Origin: Terriglobia bacterium
Lineage (GTDB): Bacteria > Acidobacteriota > Terriglobia > Acidiferrales > UBA7541
Assembly (NCBI GenBank): GCA_020073485.1
Contig: JAIQFB010000001.1
Location: 310,001-374,000 of the forward strand
Direction: 5' to 3'
DNA: 64,000 nucleotides
Shown: piece by piece, positions 44,773-54,073 of the stretch
How positions within the stretch are numbered: the first letter of the stretch is position 1
Layout: each line of letters opens with the position of its first letter
Position numbers and translations under genes: made by a program
Notes under the pieces: model-generated
What the model was told of the DNA's origin: nothing
Seen by the model: the letters and a program-made list of their open reading frames with translations, nothing else
Database searches by the model: none

Positions 44773-46488
44773 ATGACATCGAATCACGAACCTTACAAAC
44801 GGTCGACGCGTAGAGACTTTCTCAAAATGGCCGGCGGAGTTGCGGGCGCAGCTGCCGGGGCCTCGATTGCCGCGCCTTATGCGTTCGCGCATCACCATCC
44901 TCGGCCATCTCCCCAGAGCCTGACCTACCTGGATCAGCGCATGTATTTAAATAACATGGAAATCATCGCGCATATCCCCGGCCCCGGGCGAGCGGGCGGC
45001 GCTCAGATCATGTCTGCGTCCGGCGGGCAGCGCCTTCTATTTCAGGGGAATACTGTATTCGACGTGACCGACCCCAAGAACCCCAAGGCGATCAATAAAG
45101 GCAATTCCGTCGGCGGCCAGCTTGCCTACAATAAGGATTTGAAGAAGTGGATTTTGATCCAAGCCTCCCAAGTACCGTACTTCGCGAACGGCCCGGGACT
45201 TGCGGCCGAGGGCAAGTACGGAGATCCGAAAATCCTCGAAATGTACAAAAAGTGGGATGGCCTCCGCGGCTTGCGCGTCTATGACGTCACCGATCCCGAG
45301 AAGCAGGTCAAGATTTCAGAGTTTACAACCGGCAAGACCGGCTCGGGTGTGCACGGCGATTCCTTCTTTTATGATGGGGGCAAATACGCGTACCTCGACA
45401 CTGCGCCCGACGAAACGTATACGGGGCTGCTGCACAACCTCACCCCGTATTCCAACTGCTTGATGATCGTGGACGTTTCCGATCCATCCAATGTAAAGGA
45501 AGTCTCGCGGTGGCATGTTCCCGGACAACGCGCGGGAGTGCCGGGCGAGACCCAGATACTCAAGAAGTGGAAAGTCCTCGAGGGACGCGGCGCCGAAAAA
45601 ATTCCGGATAAGCCCCTGACCATGGAGGATGCCCGCCAGTATTTCAAAGAGCTGAAATTTCCCGCGCTCGACCGGCTGCCTTACACCATGTCGCATTTAC
45701 CTCTCTACGTGCCGAAGAGGGTTGAGGACGGCGGCACGCTCGGTTACGGAACCTGGTCGGCGTTCGGCCTCATCATGCACGACCTTTCGGACATCAAGAA
45801 TCCGAAAGCGATCGGCCGGTTCGATCCCACGCCGACCTACGGACTGGATGGCATTCCGTTCCACTCGGTTTGGCTCGGCATGCTCGATCGCGGATTCGTG
45901 ATCACGAATCCCGAATCGATGAACCCGGACTGCAATGAATCCTATTTGCCCAGCTGGGTGATTGACGTACGCGATCCGAAGAACCCGGTCGCGATCTCGC
46001 AATTGCCGCGCCCGAAACCCCCAGCTGATGCGCCATTTGATGACTTTTGTTTTGCACGCGGCCGATTCAGCCCGCATATCTGCCCGGCGCTCACGGCGCC
46101 GGGACGGCCATCGCAAACTGCCCATGTGCTTTCCTGGTTCAATGCCGGGCTTCGCGTATTCGACCTGAGCAATCCGTTCAGCCCGAAAGAATCCGCATAC
46201 TTTGTGGCTCCTCACGGCGGCGAACTCAGTCCGGAATGCGTTGCCCCGACGTCCAACGAAGGCAGGCTGCTGGAAGGCGATCTTGCCAAGCGCTGTGACG
46301 ATCAAGCGAACAGCTACAGCCGACCCACCGATCAATGTTTCGTCGAATGGGACCGGAACCTCATCTACGCGGGCACAACCACAGGGTTGTACATCCTGTC
46401 GACTCCGGCGCTCGGCAAGCCCGTGTTGGGGGCGATGCCGGTGAGGGAATGGTCGCTGCCGCAGCTCAACGTTGGCGCGCAGACCTGA
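44773..46488 (+). CDS. Tat-exported LVIVD-repeat beta-propeller protein (paralogue 2)
   Basis: A 571-residue protein. The Tat signal is classical (STRRDFLKMAGG, then an Ala-rich stretch ending AYAFAH). LVIVD blades include VFDVTDPKNPKAINKG, LRVYDVTDPEKQVKISEF, LMIVDVSDPSNVKEVSRW, WVIDVRDPKNPVAISQ and LRVFDLSNPFSPKESAYF. It aligns over its whole length with the protein at 27060-28706, but has a longer insert around residues 255-300 and a His-rich start. Its stop overlaps the next ATG (TGATG), so the Cys-rich downstream protein is coupled to it. Confidence 0.86.
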   Translation: MTSNHEPYKRSTRRDFLKMAGGVAGAAAGASIAAPYAFAHHHPRPSPQSLTYLDQRMYLNNMEIIAHIPGPGRAGGAQIMSASGGQRLLFQGNTVFDVTDPKNPKAINKGNSVGGQLAYNKDLKKWILIQASQVPYFANGPGLAAEGKYGDPKILEMYKKWDGLRGLRVYDVTDPEKQVKISEFTTGKTGSGVHGDSFFYDGGKYAYLDTAPDETYTGLLHNLTPYSNCLMIVDVSDPSNVKEVSRWHVPGQRAGVPGETQILKKWKVLEGRGAEKIPDKPLTMEDARQYFKELKFPALDRLPYTMSHLPLYVPKRVEDGGTLGYGTWSAFGLIMHDLSDIKNPKAIGRFDPTPTYGLDGIPFHSVWLGMLDRGFVITNPESMNPDCNESYLPSWVIDVRDPKNPVAISQLPRPKPPADAPFDDFCFARGRFSPHICPALTAPGRPSQTAHVLSWFNAGLRVFDLSNPFSPKESAYFVAPHGGELSPECVAPTSNEGRLLEGDLAKRCDDQANSYSRPTDQCFVEWDRNLIYAGTTTGLYILSTPALGKPVLGAMPVREWSLPQLNVGAQT

Positions 46489-47156
46489 TGCAACAGCCGT
46501 ATCCGGACCCGATCGTCCGATTCTTGAAGGAATACCACGCCGGGGGTGTTACCGAGGCGGACTGCCGAGCGTGCTCTTCCCCGTGCTGCAGTCTCGGCGG
46601 ATTCGCCATTCTGGAAAATGTAGTTCAGATCTACGAACTCTACCGGCAGGGCGGACTGCGGAGGACCGACTACGAATATGAACCGGGCCTCAGTTTTGCG
46701 GACTTCGTTTTTAAATATTTCGACGTTTACAAGAAGAAAGTACCGCTGGAAGGGGGCGAAGCGACGCTCATGCTGTTTCACATGAGGTCGCTCTCGCAGG
46801 AAGGCAATCTAATCAGCATTCCGGCCGGCGGCGATTACTGGGAAATCCGGGCGGAGCTGTTTCAACAAAATCCGTGGCTCAATCGGGGTTGCGTGTTTCT
46901 AAGCCATAAAGTAGGGAACTGGCCCGAAGATGACCGCGATGCGAGCCGCCACTGCATTCTTCATACACCGTCCAGCGGTTCCCATGTTACCGCCAAGCCC
47001 ATCGACTGCGTGTTCTACACATGTACCAAGCCGATCGAAGGGCGCGTGCCAACCGAACAGCAGTCTGCAAATTGGTTTCGGCTGCTCAGTACGCACTTCC
47101 CGAATAGCATGGAACGATTTGAAGCATTGATTCGGGGCGATCTGGTGGACGAGTGA
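46488..47156 (+). CDS. Cys-cluster protein coupled to the LVIVD protein
   Basis: A 222-residue protein that starts by TGATG overlap with the LVIVD gene. Near the N-terminus is CRACSSPCCSLGGFAI, a CxxCxxxCC set like the zinc/iron-binding YkgJ-type motif; two more Cys lie in HCILHTPSSG and CVFYTCTKP. There is no signal peptide or membrane segment. The tight coupling with a Tat-exported partner suggests it helps assemble or regulate that protein, for example by loading a cofactor. No such function is established. It ends before a perfect terminator-like hairpin. Confidence 0.75.
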   Translation: MQQPYPDPIVRFLKEYHAGGVTEADCRACSSPCCSLGGFAILENVVQIYELYRQGGLRRTDYEYEPGLSFADFVFKYFDVYKKKVPLEGGEATLMLFHMRSLSQEGNLISIPAGGDYWEIRAELFQQNPWLNRGCVFLSHKVGNWPEDDRDASRHCILHTPSSGSHVTAKPIDCVFYTCTKPIEGRVPTEQQSANWFRLLSTHFPNSMERFEALIRGDLVDE

Positions 47157-47187
47157 GAAGGACAGCAACTCTCAAGTTAGGACAATG

Positions 47188-47225
47188 CCAAAGCGGGAGC
47201 AGTTCGTGCACTGCTCCCGCTTTGG
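47188..47225. terminator. Bidirectional terminator between LVIVD operon and hydrolase
   Basis: CCAAAGCGGGAGCAG and CTGCTCCCGCTTTGG are a perfect 15-bp stem with an 8-base loop, followed by ATTTTCC. It lies between two convergent genes and can serve both. Confidence 0.8.
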
Positions 47226-47243
47226 ATTTTCCCAGAGTCGCGT

Positions 47244-49271
47244 CTAGCGGCTCGCCTTATTCACCGTATTGTTAAACGTCCAGTCCCAGTGCTCTCCGGC
47301 AGCCTTAACGATGGTTGGAACATCTTCGGGCAGCAGGTAACGCTGCTGCGCCAGCGCGTTCGCAGCGTCCTCGACTCGCTTCACGTAATCGGCTCGGCTC
47401 TGGTAGCGTTCCTCGACGGAGAGGCGCGGATCGCCGGCCTTTTCCCGTTCGGCTTTGGTCTTCGCGAACGGAATATAGGATCCCGCCATGGAGACGAGCG
47501 TATCCATCTGGCCGTAGCTCTCGCTGCGGAATGCCCATCCGCCGTAGGTGCCCAGGGGCACGCTCTGCTCGGGCAGGCGGAGGCCGCTCGTCACGTTGCC
47601 GTCTTTATCCACTTGCGGGAGCAGGAAAGGCAGCACTGACGTGGGTGCGGCAGGCAGATCGTTGCGGAATCCGCCCGGCACGTGGGACGGCCACTGGACG
47701 CCGGGGACGTTGGGAAATCTGAGCTCGGTTTGCGGGACCGCGGTGTGATCTTCCACTGTCGGATGCAAGCTGGGCGGGGGCGCTACGCCTTTTTTCACCC
47801 AACTGTCGAGATCCGCCAGCAGGGCTCGCTGCGCGAACTTGTATTCCAGCGGATCGACGAGAAGCTGCTGGGACGGAGCCTGCGCCGGAGGCCATGAGCC
47901 GGAGCCGTGCCTTGCCCCGGCAAGAAGGAAAATGCGCATGTTCGGCGGATCGGGGAGATCGGTGCCGCCATCCATCGAAGTGTGCCGCAGGGAGTCGACA
48001 CGGCCGCGATCGTAGTATTCGGATTCGGTGTCCACCAGCATGATTTTGGGCTCGAGGCCTGCAGGAATGCGGGCGCCGAGGCCATCGCGCTTGCCGGTCA
48101 CGGGATCGGTCGTCATTTCATAGCGAATCGGGAACTTCGTCTGGGTGTAGGACCCAAGCTCGTCCGGCTGCGCCCAGCGCTCATTGAAACTGCCGAGGCC
48201 GGTGCCGCCGGTCTGGATGAAAAGGGCGTCGATCGCTTTGCGGCCCTGCTCATCGATCGTGAAGCCTTCGTAAATCATCTGGCGCTGCCAGCGGCCGACT
48301 TGCGAGGAGCCAAAGGTGTAGATGTAGTTGCCGTGGACGACGGCGTCCGCGTTGTATTTGATCGCGGAAGCCAGATCCCTGACGGCGGCAAAGCCCACGC
48401 CGGCCACCGGTGGATTGCTCGTTTCGTAGGCTAGTTGATAGACCTTGCCGGGCTTGAAGCCGCCCTTCATAGTTACCCAGTTGACGTCGGGCACCAGTTG
48501 GCCATTTTCCATCCGTCCAAACTGCCAGTCTTCCCGTGGAATCAGGCGCGGGAAAGAAACCAGTGCGGGGCGCTCGGTGAGACGGTACTCGGGATTCTTC
48601 GGATCGAGCGGCGGATACGACGGCGTGAATTCTCCAGAAGCATAGTTGTAGGAATCCGCCGGCTTATTGGGGATGAACCACGGCTCGGTGGGGAGCCAGC
48701 CCGTGATGGGTTTCCCGTTGTCGGTAGCGACCGGCGCGGTCAGCAGGACCAGGCCCGGCTTCTTGGGAATATCGAATTCCCATCCGATGGCCACCACCGT
48801 GTAGCCCTGGCGCATGAGCAGGCCGTCGCCGAATTCCTCTTCAGTGGTGGGATCAGCCGAACCTTTGGCGCGATTGAACGCGCTCAGCACGCCCTTATTA
48901 CCGCGGTTCGGAATATCGAAGATCAGGGCGCCGTTGCCCTTCGAGGGATCCTTCGGCCGAACGATGAAAATGTCCGCCGAGAATTCCACCTTGCCCTGCG
49001 CGTTCCGGGGCGCTTTGTCCAGGTCGACGATGATCTTGTTGTGCGGGTTATTGGGATCGACCGCGAAATAGACTTTGCCCGTGAGTTTCTCGTACGCGCC
49101 GGCCGCGCCGAACGATTTTCCGCCGAGAATGTCCTGCTTGCTGGTGATTTCCACGCGCGTGACTTCCGCGCGCATCGCCGCCGGCGCAAATGCCATGACC
49201 AGCGCCACCGCGAACACCCCAAGTACGACACGCCCCAAAATGCCGAGACTCTGTGCCTTCTTCATGGCCAT
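47244..49271 (-). CDS. Secreted alpha/beta-hydrolase-domain protein
   Basis: A 675-residue protein. The signal peptide (VVLGVFAVALVMAFAPAAMR) is followed by a large conserved domain: RVEITSKQDILGGKSFGAAG, YEKLTGKVYFAVDPNNPHN, the FGSSQVGRWQRQMIYEGF block with a GxSxxG-like nucleophile elbow, and the late HGSGSWPPAQAP. It matches the 'alpha/beta hydrolase domain' (Abhydrolase_10-like) family of exported proteins. The nucleophile is probably the second Ser of FGSSQ. It stands alone and is convergent with the LVIVD operon. The substrate is unknown. Confidence 0.82.
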   Translation of the reverse strand: MAMKKAQSLGILGRVVLGVFAVALVMAFAPAAMRAEVTRVEITSKQDILGGKSFGAAGAYEKLTGKVYFAVDPNNPHNKIIVDLDKAPRNAQGKVEFSADIFIVRPKDPSKGNGALIFDIPNRGNKGVLSAFNRAKGSADPTTEEEFGDGLLMRQGYTVVAIGWEFDIPKKPGLVLLTAPVATDNGKPITGWLPTEPWFIPNKPADSYNYASGEFTPSYPPLDPKNPEYRLTERPALVSFPRLIPREDWQFGRMENGQLVPDVNWVTMKGGFKPGKVYQLAYETSNPPVAGVGFAAVRDLASAIKYNADAVVHGNYIYTFGSSQVGRWQRQMIYEGFTIDEQGRKAIDALFIQTGGTGLGSFNERWAQPDELGSYTQTKFPIRYEMTTDPVTGKRDGLGARIPAGLEPKIMLVDTESEYYDRGRVDSLRHTSMDGGTDLPDPPNMRIFLLAGARHGSGSWPPAQAPSQQLLVDPLEYKFAQRALLADLDSWVKKGVAPPPSLHPTVEDHTAVPQTELRFPNVPGVQWPSHVPGGFRNDLPAAPTSVLPFLLPQVDKDGNVTSGLRLPEQSVPLGTYGGWAFRSESYGQMDTLVSMAGSYIPFAKTKAEREKAGDPRLSVEERYQSRADYVKRVEDAANALAQQRYLLPEDVPTIVKAAGEHWDWTFNNTVNKASR

Positions 49272-49428
49272 CCTCTCTTTCGTTCGCCAAGTTTTTTCGG
49301 ATCACTCGGGGGCAATGCCAGACTTTTCTTGAACAAGCAACCGCACAACCCATTTGAGGCGGATTCTATACCTTTACCTGTCCGGCTGCTAATTCTTTGA
49401 CGCGGGGAACTGCCGTATACTTCCTCTC

Positions 49429-49893
49429 ATGCGGTTCATGCTCAAGGCGCTGCTGGTGGCCGTTGTCATCAACGTTGTCGTCGGGATTCCAGCGGCCTCA
49501 GCGAAAGCCCTCCCCCAAGGAAATTGCGGCAGTCTGGATAAGCAGTCGCTTGCCCAACACGAGCCGAAGGACTGGGACAGTCTTTATCATTTATTCAGAA
49601 AATTCAGCGCGTGCGATGGCGGAGCGATTGGGGAGCAATTCAGCGAGGATGTGGCGCAGTTATTTTCAAAGCAGTGGGGTCATCTGGATAAGCTGAGCCG
49701 TCTTGCGGCCGCCGATAAAACATTTGAGCAATTTGTTCTGCGGCACATCGACACCACGCTGGACGAAAGCGAATTGCTGGTCATGGTCGACAATTCCAAG
49801 TTGCATTGCCGGGCAGGAGATCGGCGCATCTGCGGCTTGGTGCACGCAAAGGCGCAGGAAAGCCTGGACACGCTTCGCAATGTTTCCGAGTAG
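49429..49893 (+). CDS. Small secreted helical protein of unknown function
   Basis: A 154-residue protein with a signal peptide (MLKALLVAVVINVVVGIPAA, cleavage near ASAKAL). The mature part has four Cys (GNCGSLD, FSACDGG, KLHCRAGDRRICGLV) and is otherwise helical. ATG codons at 49429 and 49438 are both possible. No family is recognised. Confidence 0.65.
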   Translation: MRFMLKALLVAVVINVVVGIPAASAKALPQGNCGSLDKQSLAQHEPKDWDSLYHLFRKFSACDGGAIGEQFSEDVAQLFSKQWGHLDKLSRLAAADKTFEQFVLRHIDTTLDESELLVMVDNSKLHCRAGDRRICGLVHAKAQESLDTLRNVSE

Positions 49894-49991
49894 CCTCTTC
49901 AGATCCATGACCCCGCAAAGAGAATCTTGTATTACTTTCAAAGCTCCGATCGGTGCGAGTCAGAAACCGGCTTAGCAGCGGCTATCACCCT

Positions 49992-51719
49992 CTACGGAAA
50001 AGACGGCGGCGGGACGCGGCGTTTGGTGGCCTGCTCGAAGCTGTAGGCGAGTTCGATTAATCTTGGCTCGCTGCACGCGGTGCCTGTGAAGGAGACACCG
50101 AACGGGGCGGGTTTCGCGGTAAACCCCGGCGGAAAGGGAACCGCGGGGGCATTCGGGATTGTTTCGAATGGGACGATCACGGTCGGGTATCCCGGTTTGG
50201 CCGCAATGGAAGCAACGCTGGAGCCTGGAAACAAGAGCGCATCCAGATTGTATTTCTTGAGCGCGGCGTCGATTCCCTCCGCTCCGGCAAGGCGGACGTC
50301 TTTTGCGCGATCGGCTTCGTAACGGGCTCGGTCGGCATCGAGATCCATTTCGTCCGAGATGTCCAGCTGCGACTGGCCGTATTTGATGGCGCCGGCTTTC
50401 GCGTGGGCCGAGTTGAACTCGCGAAGCTCGGTGAGCGACTTTACTGGCGCTGCCGCGCCCAGCGAACCGAGCCACTTGTTGAAATCGCGCTTCATGCCGT
50501 ATTTGAAAACCACAGAGCAGTCCGCGTCCTTGCCCTTGGCGTTTTCGAGGCCGGAACAGGTGCTCCACTTCAGCAGATTATCCTGTGGATCGGGCGAAAC
50601 GATGCTGGGGATGTCCGCGGGATCGACAATCACCGCGCCTTGCTTTTTCAGCGCCGCGATCGCTTCGTCCATTACTTTATTCTGATCGGGATTCAGGCCC
50701 TCGCGCGGTTTTGTTTCGCCGGGAGCCGTGACGGAATCGTAGTAGAAGGCGCGGGGAATTCCGATGCGTGCTCCCTTGAGGCCGTCGCGCTTCAGAAATT
50801 TCCGGTAGTCACGGTCCGGCGGCGGAGCGCATTTTTGCGTCGCCGGATCGTTCGGATCGGGCGCGGCGCTCTCGAGAACGCCCAGCAGAATGGCCGCGTC
50901 GGTGACCGACTTGGCCATCGGGCCGGCTGTATCCTGGTCCGCCGTGATGGGAATAATGCCGTGGCGGCTGATGCGGCCGACCGTCGGCTTGATGCCTACA
51001 AGCATGGTCTGATTCGATGGGCTCAGAATCGAGCCGGACGTTTCGCTGCCCACGTTGGCGGCCCAGAAATTTGCGGCCGTGCCCACGCCGGAGCTCGATC
51101 CGGCGGTGGCCAGAACCGGGCGGCCGTCGAAAGTATCAGGGCGCGGGTCGCGCCGGGGGTCGTACGGATTCATGCTGTAACCGATGAGGCCGTTGTAGCC
51201 GCCCACCATGGGCGTCGGGCCGCCCGCAACCCAGTTCGCCAATTCCGTCATCGTGGTTTTGCTGATGATGATCGCGCCCGCATCCCGCAAATTTTTCGTG
51301 AGCGTCGCTTCGTAGGGCGGGATCAGCCCGTCAAAGGCGAGCGCGCCTCCGGTGGTGGGCATGTCCATCGTGAGCATATTGTCTTTGAGCGCGATGGGAA
51401 TGCCGTGCAGCGGTCCGCGCACCTTGCCCAGGGTGCGCTCGCGATCGCGCGCGTCGGCTTCCTTCAGCGCGTTGGGATTTATGGTGATGACGGCGTTCAG
51501 CCCGCGGTTGTAACGCGCGATGCGCAGCAGGTACTCAGTCACGATCTGCCGGGAGGTGACTCGCCCCTCGCGCATCGCTGCCTGCATTTCAGCGATTGTG
51601 GCTTCGACGACGCTGAATGGTTTCTTCTTTGTCTGGCTCTGAGGGGCGCGAGCGGGCGTCTGTCCGCATAATGTGGTGGCGGCGGAGAGCAGGAAGAGCA
51701 CGGAAAATGCCAGCTTCAT
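49992..51719 (-). CDS. Secreted amidase (amidase-signature family)
   Basis: A 575-residue protein with a signal peptide (AFSVLFLLSAATTLCGQ). The Ser-Ser-Lys triad is visible: Lys112 in PIALKDNMLT, the cis-Ser in AGSSSGVGTAANF and the nucleophile Ser in VGSETSGSILSPSN. The ending GFTAKPAPFGVSFTGTACSE with LIELAYSFEQ is typical of the glutamyl-tRNA-amidotransferase-A-like amidases. The exported form likely hydrolyses amides or peptides in the periplasm and is not GatA. It is divergent from the small secreted protein gene. Confidence 0.9.
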   Translation of the reverse strand: MKLAFSVLFLLSAATTLCGQTPARAPQSQTKKKPFSVVEATIAEMQAAMREGRVTSRQIVTEYLLRIARYNRGLNAVITINPNALKEADARDRERTLGKVRGPLHGIPIALKDNMLTMDMPTTGGALAFDGLIPPYEATLTKNLRDAGAIIISKTTMTELANWVAGGPTPMVGGYNGLIGYSMNPYDPRRDPRPDTFDGRPVLATAGSSSGVGTAANFWAANVGSETSGSILSPSNQTMLVGIKPTVGRISRHGIIPITADQDTAGPMAKSVTDAAILLGVLESAAPDPNDPATQKCAPPPDRDYRKFLKRDGLKGARIGIPRAFYYDSVTAPGETKPREGLNPDQNKVMDEAIAALKKQGAVIVDPADIPSIVSPDPQDNLLKWSTCSGLENAKGKDADCSVVFKYGMKRDFNKWLGSLGAAAPVKSLTELREFNSAHAKAGAIKYGQSQLDISDEMDLDADRARYEADRAKDVRLAGAEGIDAALKKYNLDALLFPGSSVASIAAKPGYPTVIVPFETIPNAPAVPFPPGFTAKPAPFGVSFTGTACSEPRLIELAYSFEQATKRRVPPPSFP

Positions 51720-51805
51720 AACGGGCCGATTCTATCCCATATTCAGAGTTAATCCCGCTGCGAGGCCGTTGCCAACACTCAAAAGCAAATAACGTCCTTA
51801 CCCAC

Positions 51806-52891
51806 TCACGCCTCATCCCCAAACGTAATCCCCACGGCTCGCGCGGTGCGCACCATGCTGCCGTTGGGATCGACCAGTCGCACGGTGCCCACGGCTTCCT
51901 CCAGCGGGACCGATTCAATTTCACCTGCGCGGAGGCAGACCATGCGCCCGAATTCTCCGCGCGCCACAAGTTCCACGGCTTCCACGCCGAAGCGCGTGGC
52001 CAGGATGCGGTCGAAGGGACTGGGCGATCCTCCGCGCTGGATGTGGCCCAGCACGGTGGTGCGCACATCCTGTTTCAGCGATTCGTGAATCGCGTCGCCG
52101 ACCAGGATGCCCACCTGGCCGGGACGCGGCTTGGGAAAGGGTTTGCCGAACGGATCGGCGGGAGGCAGCTTCACGCCTTCGGCCACGACCACGATGGAGA
52201 ATTTTCTTCCGGTCGCGGCGCGCTCGCGCAGGCGTGCGCAAATCGTTTCGATCGTGAACGGAATTTCCGGGATCAGGATGACGTCGGCGCCGCCGGCGAT
52301 TCCGGAATGCAGCGCGATCCAGCCAGCGTCGCGTCCCATGACTTCGATGACCATCACGCGGCCGTGCGATTCGGCCGTGGTGTGCAGGCGGTCGATGGCG
52401 TCGGTGGCCACGTGCAGCGCCGTGTCGAATCCGAAGGTCACTTCCGTGGCCGAGAGATCGTTGTCGATGGTCTTGGGCACTCCCACGACGGGGATGCCCA
52501 GCCGTCCCAGATCGCGCGCCAGGGTTTGCGTGCCGTCGCCGCCGATCACGATCAGCGCGTCGATCCCCAGTTTGTCCATACTCTGGCGGCAAGTCAGAAA
52601 ATCGTCGTGCGTGACCGCGCTGCCCTGATCGGTCGTATGGTGAAACGGATCTCCGCGACTCCTCGAACCCAGGATCGTGCCGCCGCGCGGCAGGATTCCG
52701 GCGATCCTCTCGACCGTTAGCGGAAGGGTTTTCTCCGGCCAGATCAGTCCGTCGAAACCGTCCAGGATGCCGACCACACCCCAGCCGTGTCCCAGGATAG
52801 CTCCCCGGACCGCGCCGCGAATGACGGCGTTCAGGCCCGGGCAGTCCCCACCCCCATTGGCAATGCCGATACCTTTTATGGTTGAGGTCAT
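51806..52891 (-). CDS. pfkA: 6-phosphofructokinase, phosphoryl donor uncertain
   Basis: A 361-residue protein from ATG 52891 (GAGGAC ribosome site). Conserved motifs: GGGDCPGLNAVIRG, VIGGDGTQT (117-122), PKTIDNDLSAT (139-149, catalytic Asp), EVMGRDAGWIAL and HIQRGGSPSPFDR. It phosphorylates fructose-6-phosphate in glycolysis. The residue after GGD is Gly120, as in ATP-dependent enzymes, but the residue before TIDND is Lys140, as in pyrophosphate-dependent ones. This mixed pattern occurs in the actinobacterial-like group where either donor is possible. It stands alone. Confidence 0.88.
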   Translation of the reverse strand: MTSTIKGIGIANGGGDCPGLNAVIRGAVRGAILGHGWGVVGILDGFDGLIWPEKTLPLTVERIAGILPRGGTILGSRSRGDPFHHTTDQGSAVTHDDFLTCRQSMDKLGIDALIVIGGDGTQTLARDLGRLGIPVVGVPKTIDNDLSATEVTFGFDTALHVATDAIDRLHTTAESHGRVMVIEVMGRDAGWIALHSGIAGGADVILIPEIPFTIETICARLRERAATGRKFSIVVVAEGVKLPPADPFGKPFPKPRPGQVGILVGDAIHESLKQDVRTTVLGHIQRGGSPSPFDRILATRFGVEAVELVARGEFGRMVCLRAGEIESVPLEEAVGTVRLVDPNGSMVRTARAVGITFGDEA

Positions 52892-53264
52892 GCGTCCTCG
52901 GTCATGCGGCAAGCGACGGGGCTTTCAACGCAAGGCCTGTATTCTACCCTGAAAGAGTGGATTCACCGGTCGCTATCTCTATCGGAAAATTGGAGAAAAA
53001 CTATATGGGAAATCTATGCGAGCGCGAGGGAGGATTCGTGCGCGATCCTCCCAACTCCTGATTGTCGGGATTGTCGAAACGAAAGAGGCCCCGAACGTTG
53101 TTCCCCGGTGTGCCCGGGCGCACATCAATGGGTGACCCGGGTCACTGGCAATCTCGAGGGAGGAGTTCATAAGTGGTACGAGGGATGAGCAGATTGCGAG
53201 CATGGGAAGCTCACCGCAAGCCACTTGGTTGTGAAGCAGGTTAAGTACAGAGGGAGATACGAAA
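52892..53264. other. Intergenic region, no gene seen
   Basis: A 373-bp gap between divergent genes. The ribosome site of the next gene (GGGAGATACG, about 53250) is present; no convincing reading frame or promoter was found. Confidence 0.55.
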
Positions 53265-53948
53265 ATGAAATTATTCAAAGTTTTGACAGCAATCGGCAGT
53301 CTTTTCCTGCTGGGTTTGATGTTGACGCCTGGACTGCAGGCTGGTAACGATAGCTGGAATAGGAAGACAAAACTGAAATTCAGCCAGCCATTTGAGATCC
53401 CAGGGGGGCAGATACTGGCAGCTGGCACGTACGTATTCAAACTCCTGGATTCTCCCAGGGACCGGCACATCGTTCAGATCTTTAACGAGGACGAAACAAA
53501 GGTCTATGCGACGATCCTGGCCATTCCGAATTACCGCGTGCATGCGCCGGAAAATACCATCATAAACTTCGAAGAACGAACCTCTGGTTCCCCACAAGCG
53601 ATTAAGGCCTGGTTTCATCCAGGGGATACGCTGGGGCATGAATTCGTTTACCCGAAGGCGCGGGCCGTGGAACTGGCAAAGCTGACGAACGAGCCAGTCC
53701 CGTCGATGCCCACTGAACTCACACCAGCCATCACTTCGCGAGCGCCAGTCGCTGAGTTGAGGAAGGCACCCATTAAGGCGGAAGAGCCGACTGGAGAAGA
53801 AGTCGCTATCAGCGAGGCTTTTGCTCCCGTACTCGAGGCGACAGTTTTGCCAAAAACGGCAAGCTCAATGCCACTGGTAGGGTTGATTGGATTAATGTCG
53901 CTGGTCGTTGCGTTCACGCTCCTGATTGTCACAAAGCGAATTAGCTAG
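53265..53948 (+). CDS. Secreted protein with LPKTA-type C-terminal sorting-like tail
   Basis: A 227-residue protein. A signal peptide (VLTAIGSLFLLGLMLTPGLQ) precedes a beta-rich domain (SQPFEIPGGQILAAGTYVFK, then RHIVQIFNEDETKVYATILA). A Pro/Glu-rich linker follows (about 140-190). The C-terminus is LPKTASSMPLVGLIGLMSLV followed by more hydrophobic residues and a basic end (TKRIS). LPxT plus hydrophobic helix plus positive tail is the layout of sortase-type or exosortase-like anchors. No sortase gene is in the window. It is followed by a VWA protein. Confidence 0.75.
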   Translation: MKLFKVLTAIGSLFLLGLMLTPGLQAGNDSWNRKTKLKFSQPFEIPGGQILAAGTYVFKLLDSPRDRHIVQIFNEDETKVYATILAIPNYRVHAPENTIINFEERTSGSPQAIKAWFHPGDTLGHEFVYPKARAVELAKLTNEPVPSMPTELTPAITSRAPVAELRKAPIKAEEPTGEEVAISEAFAPVLEATVLPKTASSMPLVGLIGLMSLVVAFTLLIVTKRIS

Positions 53949-54073
53949 TGACGATGTGAAGTTAATGCAAAGGGCCCGCTCATGAAGGCTGCTTCGGTTA
54001 CAAGGCTCATTGCCCAGGCAGCGTGGGTGGGCTCTTTTGCTTCAGATTCGGAATTCACGCGTGGGTAACAGCA

